Position numbers and translations under genes: made by a program. The notes beneath the pieces are model-generated. The model was not told where the DNA came from and searched no databases. It saw only the letters and a program-made list of their open reading frames with translations. Below are positions 1-5,606 of a stretch of 9,895 nt of DNA, in pieces. The DNA is taken from the NCBI GenBank assembly GCA_018710795.1, contig DVJH01000099.1, forward strand, positions 1 through 9,895, given 5' to 3'. Position 1 is the first letter of the stretch. Every line of letters starts with the position of its first letter. Source of the DNA: Candidatus Galligastranaerophilus gallistercoris (lineage in GTDB: Bacteria > Cyanobacteriota > Vampirovibrionia > Gastranaerophilales > Gastranaerophilaceae).

Positions 1-1
1 T

Positions 2-175
2 GCAATATATCTTGCAAGAGAAATTCTTGACTTAAGTTTTCCCAACATTGCCCAAAGTTTTAACAAAAACCACACCACCATCATATACTCATACGAAAAA
101 CTTAAAAAAGATATTGAGCTTGATAAAAAACTGGCGGATGAAATAAAAAAAATTGAAAAAATAATAAAAGAATAA
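2..175 (+). CDS. dnaA: Chromosomal replication initiator DnaA, C-terminal end (partial)
   Basis: The 57 visible residues are the end of domain IV of DnaA, the helix-turn-helix domain that binds DnaA boxes at the replication origin. The reading begins AIYLAREILDLSFPNIAQSF and continues with NKNHTTIIYSYEKL, which matches the family signature (R/K)DHTT(V/I) that contacts the DnaA box. The usual Asp before HTT is Asn here. The tail after the signature is a lysine-rich helix ending in TAA. The start and the AAA+ ATPase domain lie upstream of the window. No consensus DnaA box (TTATCCACA) is visible in the 36 bases after the gene or elsewhere in the window, so the origin is probably not here. Identity is confident from the signature alone. 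Confidence 0.9.
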   Translation, partial: AIYLAREILDLSFPNIAQSFNKNHTTIIYSYEKLKKDIELDKKLADEIKKIEKIIKE

Positions 176-176
176 A

Positions 177-205
177 TTGAATTTTTCGCCCGAGAACGGT
201 AAAAT
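177..205 (+). promoter_or_regulatory. Predicted leaderless promoter of the septum protein gene
   Basis: TTGAAT at 177-182 (4 of 6 to the sigma-70 -35) and TAAAAT at 200-205 (5 of 6 to the -10) are separated by exactly 17 bases. The -10 is followed by 6 bases (CAGACT) and then the ATG at 212, so the predicted transcription start falls on the A of the start codon. No Shine-Dalgarno lies in the usual window before the ATG. The promoter sits directly after the dnaA stop codon. Confidence 0.6.
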
Positions 206-211
206 CAGACT

Positions 212-685
212 ATGAGTTTTGAAAATCAAGATACCATTTATAACAATAATTTAAGAAAAAAAGCCAGAAAAAAACAAAAAAAATCAAGCAGAAAAATAAA
301 GCTTTATCATTCCTTTATGACAATCGTGCTGCTTTTTTGCGTTTTTCAGCTTGGGGCAAGCACCTTGATTAACGCTTCAAAGCTTATTTCGTATTCGGGA
401 AAAATCACAAAAGCAAGAGAATTAAAAGAAGAGGCGCTCAACAAAAATAAACAGCTTAAAAGCGAGCTTGAAAATTTTAATTCAATGCAAAAGGTTGAAT
501 CCATAGCAAGAAACAACCTTAAAATGGCGGGCGAAAACGAAGTTCTGGTAATTATAAATACTCCCGATAAAGAAGAAGTAAAACCCAAAACAAAAAAAGA
601 ATTATTTATTGAATTTTTTGAAAAACACATCGCAAATAAAATCCTGCAAAATAAAGACACTCATGAAAATTTTGTCCTTCAATAA
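212..685 (+). CDS. Septum formation initiator family protein (DivIC/FtsB-like)
   Basis: This 157-residue protein has the layout of bitopic divisome proteins of the DivIC/FtsB/FtsL group, which form coiled-coil complexes that help activate septal peptidoglycan synthesis. A strongly basic cytoplasmic N-terminus (about residues 14-30, rich in Lys and Arg) is followed by one membrane helix (about 34-56), a charged coiled-coil (about 62-92), and the family's C-terminal motif VESIARNNLKM at 95-105 followed by GENEVLVI. The tail after residue 118 is lysine-rich and longer than in classical FtsB. The start at 212 is supported by a well-spaced promoter whose predicted transcript begins on this ATG, with no Shine-Dalgarno. 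The gene stands alone between dnaA and a terminator hairpin. DivIC versus FtsB cannot be decided from sequence alone; membership of the family is fairly sure. Confidence 0.78.
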   Translation: MSFENQDTIYNNNLRKKARKKQKKSSRKIKLYHSFMTIVLLFCVFQLGASTLINASKLISYSGKITKARELKEEALNKNKQLKSELENFNSMQKVESIARNNLKMAGENEVLVIINTPDKEEVKPKTKKELFIEFFEKHIANKILQNKDTHENFVLQ

Positions 686-723
686 AATAAACCCCCGAAA
701 CAAAAGTTCCGAAGGTTTATTTT
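684..723 (+). terminator. Bidirectional intrinsic terminator
   Basis: AAAATAAACC (684-693) pairs with GGTTTATTTT (714-723) as a perfect 10-bp outer stem that overlaps the stop codon of the septum gene. Inside it, CGAAAC (696-701) pairs with GTTCCG (706-711) apart from one mismatch, closing on an AAAA tetraloop. The T-rich 3' arm reads as a U-run on both strands, so the hairpin can end the plus-strand septum gene and also the convergent minus-strand group ending at 783. Confidence 0.8.
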
Positions 724-782
724 GCTATGATTAAGTTTTCTCTTTTTTTGTTTTGCATTTTGGGGTATGCGTTTGGGGTTGA

Positions 783-938
783 TTACTTAACGGTTACAAG
801 TTCGGGTTTAATTCCCAATTCCGAATTAACCGCTTTTACGGCGCTGTATGCCATCTGGCGGCGTTTTTTTGCGCCGTTTATAATCATCAGAACGTTTTCT
901 GAGTTATTAGATGTAGGGAGTAGTCGCTTTTTAAGCAT
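783..938 (-). CDS. Small basic protein, possible RNA polymerase omega subunit (RpoZ-like)
   Basis: This 51-residue frame on the minus strand begins MLKKRLLPTSNNSENV and has an excellent Shine-Dalgarno, AAGGA at 945-949, 6 bases before the ATG. Codon use resembles that of the neighbours. The segment VLMIINGAKKRRQM (residues 16-29) matches the core of omega subunits, a hydrophobic strand then A-(K/R)-(K/R)-x-R-x-M. The following helix SAVKAVNSEL resembles the conserved helix of cyanobacterial RpoZ. Omega helps assemble and stabilise RNA polymerase by holding the beta' subunit. At 51 residues it is shorter than usual omega proteins (about 60-90), and the omega assignment rests on a short motif. 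That it is a real gene is more certain than its identity. A longer frame on the opposite strand (727-987) has no ribosome site and looks spurious. Confidence 0.5.
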   Translation of the reverse strand: MLKKRLLPTSNNSENVLMIINGAKKRRQMAYSAVKAVNSELGIKPELVTVK

Positions 939-985
939 AATTCATCCTTGTTTATCTCTTATATTTTGTATTACGGATGAATTTT

Positions 986-1034
986 AAAAAACTTAAATTA
1001 TTTATTGTATTTGTTACAAAAATTAAAATTTAAG
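986..1034 (-). terminator. Possible weak terminator after the glutaredoxin gene
   Basis: On the minus strand CTTAAATT (1034-1027), which overlaps the glutaredoxin stop codon, is repeated inverted as AATTTAAG (999-992) and followed directly by six Ts (991-986). The stem has only one G-C pair and the loop is 27 bases, although an inner TTGT/ACAA pairing could shorten it. It may allow substantial read-through into the small gene at 783-938. Confidence 0.35.
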
Positions 1035-1274
1035 TTTCCCTTCTTCCAATAAAGTCATCATATCCGTATATCCGCCGATTCTTTTGCCGTTAACTATAAT
1101 TTGGGGCACGGTAACTTCGTTTTGTATATTAAATTTCTTTTGAAGTTTTCTGAATTCTTCGTCCTCGTTGCCGTCAAGCTGATATTCGGTATATTTCATT
1201 CCCCTTTCGTCAAAAAATCTTTTTGCCGCCGCACAATAAGGACAATATGATAAAGTATAAATTTCAATGGACAT
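1023..1274 (-). CDS. Glutaredoxin (dithiol, CPYC active site)
   Basis: This 83-residue protein is a complete small glutaredoxin, a thioredoxin-fold enzyme that reduces disulfides and glutathione mixed disulfides in the cytoplasm. The redox motif C11-P-Y-C14 is the classic dithiol glutaredoxin site. The cis-proline loop T55-V-P57 and the glutathione-binding G67-G-Y-T-D71 are in their expected places. Length is normal for the GrxC/Grx3 type. The gene follows the TPR gene with an 11-base gap. Its Shine-Dalgarno (AAGGA, 1287-1283) overlaps the TPR stop codon and lies 8 bases before the ATG, so the two are almost certainly co-transcribed. Which protein it serves is not shown by the context. The family assignment is very secure. 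Confidence 0.93.
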   Translation of the reverse strand: MSIEIYTLSYCPYCAAAKRFFDERGMKYTEYQLDGNEDEEFRKLQKKFNIQNEVTVPQIIVNGKRIGGYTDMMTLLEEGKLKF

Positions 1275-1285
1275 AAAAACAATCC

Positions 1286-1762
1286 TTAAATTCTATCTAA
1301 TATATCTTTTACACTGTTTTTTTCATCCTGCGCAATGTCCAGTTTGATATAATCCTCAAAATATTCTCTGGCAGAATCCGTATCTCCTCTTGATAAAAAC
1401 AAAAGACCGAGTTTTTTATACGAATAGGGAAATTTTTCATTTAATGTAACGGCCTTAAGATGTGCTGAAATTGCCTTATCCGGCTCATTATTAGCTTCAT
1501 AGGCACAGCCCAAATTATAAAATATAACGGGGCTTTGATGATTTTCAAGAACTACTTCATAATTGGCAATTGCGCTGTAGTAATCGCCCATTTCAAATTG
1601 AAGCCTTGCAAGCTCGTAATTTATTTCATAATTATCGGGATCCTCTTCTTCCATGCGCCCTAAGAGTTCAAATGCGTCATCATAGCGGCACTCTGTTATA
1701 AGATGCCTTACAAAGTCAATTCCGTCTATTTTTTCTGTCTGTTGCCCGTCAATATTGTCCAT
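1286..1762 (-). CDS. Tetratricopeptide repeat protein
   Basis: This 158-residue soluble protein is built almost entirely of TPR helix pairs, which act as protein-interaction scaffolds. A degenerate unit spans about 13-44, followed by better units at about 45-76 (NYELARLQFEMGDYYSAIANY), 78-110 (IFYNLGCAYEANNEPDKAISA) and 111-144 (YSYKKLGLLFLSRGDTDSAR), each with the small/large hydrophobic spacing and the G/A-Y-A pattern of the fold. The charge is strongly acidic. There is no signal peptide or membrane helix. It is the first gene of a minus-strand group with glutaredoxin, and diverges from yebC across 40 bases. The start has no Shine-Dalgarno. Instead a perfect TATAAT ends 6 bases before the ATG, suggesting a leaderless message. 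Its partner protein cannot be named from sequence. Confidence 0.85.
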   Translation of the reverse strand: MDNIDGQQTEKIDGIDFVRHLITECRYDDAFELLGRMEEEDPDNYEINYELARLQFEMGDYYSAIANYEVVLENHQSPVIFYNLGCAYEANNEPDKAISAHLKAVTLNEKFPYSYKKLGLLFLSRGDTDSAREYFEDYIKLDIAQDEKNSVKDILDRI

Positions 1763-1770
1763 GATTTAAT
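1742..1770 (+). promoter_or_regulatory. Candidate promoter of yebC and the helicase-nuclease
   Basis: TTGCCC (1742-1747, 4 of 6 to the -35 consensus) lies 17 bases before TTTAAT (1765-1770, 5 of 6 to the -10). Transcription would begin near 1777, giving a leader of about 26 bases that contains the Shine-Dalgarno AAGGA at 1791-1795, 7 bases before the yebC ATG. The -35 sits inside the first codons of the divergent TPR gene. Confidence 0.45.
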
Positions 1771-1774
1771 TATA
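1769..1774 (-). promoter_or_regulatory. -10 element of the TPR-glutaredoxin operon (leaderless geometry)
   Basis: On the minus strand a perfect TATAAT (1774-1769) is followed by the 6 bases TAAATC and the ATG at 1762, so transcription is predicted to start at the A of the start codon. No convincing -35 lies 16-18 bases upstream. It overlaps by two bases the proposed plus-strand -10 of yebC (1765-1770). Confidence 0.5.
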
Positions 1775-1802
1775 TTAGCAAAATAAAAAAAAGGAATAAG
1801 AT

Positions 1803-2588
1803 ATGTCAGGACATTCTAAATGGGCAAATATTAAGCATAAAAAAGCAAAAACGGACGCCATCAGAGGTGCAAACTTTGCTAAATTTTCAAGAGAAATCAT
1901 AATAGCCGCCAAAATAGGCGGGGCAGACCCTCAGGGTAATTTTCGCCTGAGAACGGCCATAGATAAAGCAAAAGCAGGCGGACTGCCCAACGATAACATT
2001 AAGCGTGCAATCGAAAAAGGCGCAGGCGGACAGGGCGGAGAAAATTATGAAGAATTAACCTATGAAGGATACGGCGCAGGCGGAGTTGCCGTATTTATCG
2101 AAGCCGCTACCGATAACAGAAACAGAACCGCAGGCGATATCAGAAGCTATTTTACGAAATTCGGAGGAAATTTGGGCGCGGACGGGTGTGTAGGCTGGAT
2201 ATTCGAGCCCGTCGGCGTTATCACGTTTGATAAAGTGATTGAACCCGAAAACAAAAAAGAAAAACCGAGAACAATCGAACTTGAAGAAATTCTTGAAGCA
2301 AGCCTTGAATTTGAGCCGAAAGATGTGTACGAAGAAGATGATGAAATAAAAGTCATAACAACAACCGATAATCTGCAATCAACGACCGAAGGACTTGAAA
2401 AACTGGGATACAAGGCAAAAACGGCAGAAAATACAAGAATACCTTCAAATTCAACGGAAATAACGGACCCCGATATTGCAAGAAAAGTTCTTCTTTTAAT
2501 GGAAAAATTGGAAGAACATGACGACGTCCAAAACGTATATTCAAACTTTGATATTGATGATGAGTTAATGGAAAAAGTTAATATCTAA
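1803..2588 (+). CDS. yebC: YebC/PmpR/TACO1-family protein
   Basis: This 261-residue protein opens with the family hallmark MSGHSKWANIKHKK and keeps the conserved KFSREI, the segment LPNDNIKRAIEKG (61-73), YEGYGAGGVAVFIEAATDNRNRT (mid-domain, about 87-109) and GCVGWIFEP (128-136). Members have been described as transcription regulators and, more recently and for mitochondrial TACO1, as factors that help ribosomes through proline-rich stretches. The sequence itself does not choose between these. An acidic, lysine-rich stretch at about 146-183 makes it slightly longer than the typical ~245-250 residues. The start is fixed by AAGGA 7 bases upstream. Its stop codon directly touches the start codon of the helicase-nuclease, so the two form one operon. 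Relatively GC-rich codons compared with the next gene suggest good expression. Confidence 0.93.
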   Translation: MSGHSKWANIKHKKAKTDAIRGANFAKFSREIIIAAKIGGADPQGNFRLRTAIDKAKAGGLPNDNIKRAIEKGAGGQGGENYEELTYEGYGAGGVAVFIEAATDNRNRTAGDIRSYFTKFGGNLGADGCVGWIFEPVGVITFDKVIEPENKKEKPRTIELEEILEASLEFEPKDVYEEDDEIKVITTTDNLQSTTEGLEKLGYKAKTAENTRIPSNSTEITDPDIARKVLLLMEKLEEHDDVQNVYSNFDIDDELMEKVNI

Positions 2589-5500
2589 ATGCAAAATACG
2601 ATAAAAGAAACATTTGAGCCGAATAAAAAACAAAAGGAAGCAATAGATATAACGGAAGGACCCGTTATGCTTCTTGCGGGCCCCGGGACCGGCAAAACCT
2701 ATACTCTTACAAAAAGAGTCGAAAAAATGCTCTCAAAAGGCATTGAGCCGGAAAATATCCTCTGCCTGACATTTTCAGACGCCGCATCCAACGAAATGAA
2801 AACAAGGCTCATAGAAAAAATCGGCATGAACGCTTCGGGGGTAAATGTATCAACTTACCACAGCTTTTGTATGGATATAATAAAGCAAAACCCGAGTGAT
2901 TTTGAATTGATAGACGGCTTTCAAATGGCGGATGACATTACAAAACAAGCGCTTTTAAAAGAATGTATCGACGAATATTCAAAAAGCAATAAAATCGAAT
3001 TTTTAAAAGACAAATGGGGAAATAAATATTTCTATATTCAAAGCATTATATCCGCAATAGAAACCCTGAAAAGAGAAAGAACGGCAAAGGAAGAATTTTT
3101 CGATAACATTGAAAATCTGCCTTCCTGGGCGCCTTATTTAAACGAATTGTACGTTGAAAAAAAAGAAAGAGAACAAAAAGGCAAACTTGTTCCGACATTT
3201 TTAAACAAGGTTGATTCACAGGAAAGAAAAATCGGCAAAGCAAAAGAATTTTATTCGATTTTTGAAATATACAAAAAAAAATTAAACGAAAACAACTTAA
3301 TTGATTATTCGGATATGATTAATTTCGTTCTGGACAAAATGGAATCCGATGAAAGATTTTTAAAAGAAACAACAAAAGATTATAAATACGTTCTTGTTGA
3401 TGAATATCAGGATACAAGCAAAGTTCAAAACGCTCTTATATTTAATATTCTTAAAGGCGCAGGACATGATAACGTTTTTGTCGTGGGCGATGATGATCAG
3501 ATTATCTACTCTTTTCAGGGTGCAAGATGTACAAATTTATCGGATTTTTTATCCGTTTATCAAAATTCGAAAGTCATCTGCCTTGAAGAAAACAGAAGAT
3601 CAACCCAAACAATTCTTGATTTTGCACAGCTTTTAATAGAAAACGACAAGCTCAGATTAACAAATCATCCCGATTTTAATATAGAAAAAAAACTTATTGC
3701 AAAAAATGAAAAAATAATTGCAAAAGACGAAAAAATTAATTTTAACGTTTACTCTGAAACCCTGCAGGAACAAAACGATATAACGGAAAAAATCGCTTCG
3801 CTTATAAAAAACGGCACAAAGCCGTCTGAAATAGCAATTTTAACAAGAAAAAACGACTCGCTTGAAAATTATGCAAGACTGCTCGGGCAAAAAAACATCC
3901 CCTATAAACTCTCCAAACAAAAAAACGCACTTGACGTTCCCGCTTTTATAATTACATATTTTTATTTAAAGATATTATCAAATGCATTTTTGGAGCAGGA
4001 CAAACTTTTTGCGCTTCTGTCAAACGAGCCTTTTAAAATCAAAGACGATGATCTGGCAAACCTTTTGATTTTATCAAGAAAAACAAACGATAACTGGTAT
4101 AAAATTTTAGCGGATAATCTTGATACGGTCTTTTCAAAAAGCGAAGAAATAAAAAAATTTTTAGATATATATTCGCAATTAAGAAGCAAAAAATCATACA
4201 CCCCTTTAATGTCTTTTATATATGAAACAATTACAAAAACGGGAATTTTGGAATATTTTATCAATTCAAACGAAGAAAAATTTGAAAACACATCGGCAAT
4301 TCAAAGGCTGATTGATGAAGCAAGGTCATATTCCCTGATACATAAAACATCAACGCTTGATGATTTTATATCTCATCTGGATTCATACAATAAATCAAAT
4401 ATAAAAATCGAGCTTCCGAAAAACACATATCAAAACAATGCTGTTCAATTGTTAACTTATCACGGTTCAAAAGGGCGTGAATTTGAATATGTTTTTATGC
4501 CGGAATTAACTTCAAAAATGTTTGAAAAAGGAACAAACCCCGGGGGAGAACTTGAACTTCCGATTAAAAAATCCGTATTCAGCGAAGACAAAGAAACAAA
4601 CAAAGACGCAGAACTTGTCAGGCTTCTTTTTGTAGGAATCACGAGAGCAAAATTTGCGCTTTATTTAAGTTATTCAAATTCAATCGAAGGCAAATCCCAA
4701 ACGGCAACAAAATACATTGCAAACCTTTTTCCAAAAGCAGATAATCTTGTCAAAAATAAAATCTTTGAAATTGACGAGAATTTAAAAATTTTTGAATTAT
4801 ATAAAAATATGAAAGTCGAATTTATTGAAGGCAAATATAAAAACGAACTTTTAGAAAGAACTTCAAACCTTATAATAAGCCAGACTTCGCTTAATAAATA
4901 TCTTAACTGCCCGTTGTCTTATTTTTATTCGGACATTTTAAAAGTACCTGTTTTTATTGAAGATACGGACATTTTATCATACGGTTCATCAATTCACCGC
5001 TCAATTGACATTATGACAAAAGAAGCGGTTAAAAACGGTTTCTGGGGCAAAAAAGAAGAAATGATAGAAATATTTAAAAATACAATGAACGGTCTTGAAT
5101 TTTCAAGCAGCGACAAAAAAGAAGAATTAACCGAAAGAGGAGTTAATTCAATAAACAAAAATTTTGATAAATTCATTGAAGCAGACCCGAAATATATATT
5201 ATCCGCCGAATATAAAATGCAAAAAGAATACGGCGGCGCAACCCTTAAAGGTTTTGCGGACAGAATAAGCACCGATAACGAAGGAAAAATAAATATTTTT
5301 GACTTTAAAACAGGCTCGTATAAAAAAGTTAAACCCGATGAAGATTATTATAACCAGCTTAGATTTTATAAATTCTTATATGAATCGATTAACCCGAATA
5401 AAAAAGTTAAAGAAACATCGCTGATATTTTTTGAAGAAGATTGTAAAACTTCTTCCCCAGAACCTGATTTATCAAACAACGAAGAAATAAAAGAAAAAAT

Positions 5501-5606
5501 AGATTTTACAATAAAAAATATTAAAAATCTGAACTTTGAAGCAACGCCCGATGATAATGTCTGCAGATTTTGTTCGTATAAATTAATTTGCAAGCTTAAC
5601 GGGTAA
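2589..5606 (+). CDS. UvrD-type helicase fused to a PD-(D/E)XK Fe-S nuclease (AdnA/AdnB/AddA-like)
   Basis: This 1005-residue protein looks like a single-chain end-resection machine. The superfamily 1A helicase motor is complete: Q-motif Gln15, Walker A A30-GPGTGKT, Walker B V270-DEYQD (D271, E272), motif III G300-DDDQIIYSFQG, motif IV E334-NRR, motif V T623-YHGSKGRE and motif VI V677-RLLFVGITRA. The C-terminal third is a RecB-like nuclease: G799-xxx-H803, D891, D905-F-K907 and Q923-LRFY. Cys774 together with C992-xx-C995-x5-C1001 forms the four-cysteine iron-sulfur pattern known from AddB, AdnA/AdnB and Cas4. Size matches the mycobacterial AdnAB subunits, but no partner subunit is in the window. 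The expected job is double-strand break processing for recombination and possibly defence against foreign DNA. The ATG abuts the yebC stop with no clear Shine-Dalgarno, which suggests termination-reinitiation coupling. The 3' end overlaps comEC. Confidence 0.88.
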   Translation: MQNTIKETFEPNKKQKEAIDITEGPVMLLAGPGTGKTYTLTKRVEKMLSKGIEPENILCLTFSDAASNEMKTRLIEKIGMNASGVNVSTYHSFCMDIIKQNPSDFELIDGFQMADDITKQALLKECIDEYSKSNKIEFLKDKWGNKYFYIQSIISAIETLKRERTAKEEFFDNIENLPSWAPYLNELYVEKKEREQKGKLVPTFLNKVDSQERKIGKAKEFYSIFEIYKKKLNENNLIDYSDMINFVLDKMESDERFLKETTKDYKYVLVDEYQDTSKVQNALIFNILKGAGHDNVFVVGDDDQIIYSFQGARCTNLSDFLSVYQNSKVICLEENRRSTQTILDFAQLLIENDKLRLTNHPDFNIEKKLIAKNEKIIAKDEKINFNVYSETLQEQNDITEKIASLIKNGTKPSEIAILTRKNDSLENYARLLGQKNIPYKLSKQKNALDVPAFIITYFYLKILSNAFLEQDKLFALLSNEPFKIKDDDLANLLILSRKTNDNWYKILADNLDTVFSKSEEIKKFLDIYSQLRSKKSYTPLMSFIYETITKTGILEYFINSNEEKFENTSAIQRLIDEARSYSLIHKTSTLDDFISHLDSYNKSNIKIELPKNTYQNNAVQLLTYHGSKGREFEYVFMPELTSKMFEKGTNPGGELELPIKKSVFSEDKETNKDAELVRLLFVGITRAKFALYLSYSNSIEGKSQTATKYIANLFPKADNLVKNKIFEIDENLKIFELYKNMKVEFIEGKYKNELLERTSNLIISQTSLNKYLNCPLSYFYSDILKVPVFIEDTDILSYGSSIHRSIDIMTKEAVKNGFWGKKEEMIEIFKNTMNGLEFSSSDKKEELTERGVNSINKNFDKFIEADPKYILSAEYKMQKEYGGATLKGFADRISTDNEGKINIFDFKTGSYKKVKPDEDYYNQLRFYKFLYESINPNKKVKETSLIFFEEDCKTSSPEPDLSNNEEIKEKIDFTIKNIKNLNFEATPDDNVCRFCSYKLICKLNG
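3696..3737 (+). repeat. 21-base in-frame tandem duplication inside the helicase gene
   Basis: Two adjacent 21-base units (3696-3716 and 3717-3737) match at 18 of 21 positions and encode the heptapeptides IAKNEKI and IAKDEKI at residues 370-383. This lies after motif IV, in a surface-like, lysine-rich linker of the motor, outside any catalytic motif. It is probably a harmless slippage expansion. Confidence 0.6.

Noticed and set aside
176..211. Possible replication origin next to dnaA
   Set aside because: The gap is only 36 bases and no TTATCCACA-like box or AT-rich unwinding repeat is visible; the sequence is explained by a promoter.
757..778. Two close GGGG runs (TTTTGGGG and GTTTGGGG)
   Set aside because: Only two short G-runs downstream of a gene; too few for a quadruplex and no repeat array follows.
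727..987. An 86-codon plus-strand frame with a hydrophobic start resembling a signal peptide
   Set aside because: It begins just after a terminator hairpin, has no ribosome site, and lies opposite a small minus-strand gene with a good Shine-Dalgarno and normal codon use.
2055..2413. Long minus-strand frames opposite yebC
   Set aside because: They are shadows of a highly conserved coding sequence; cysteine/phenylalanine- or serine-rich composition and no ribosome sites.
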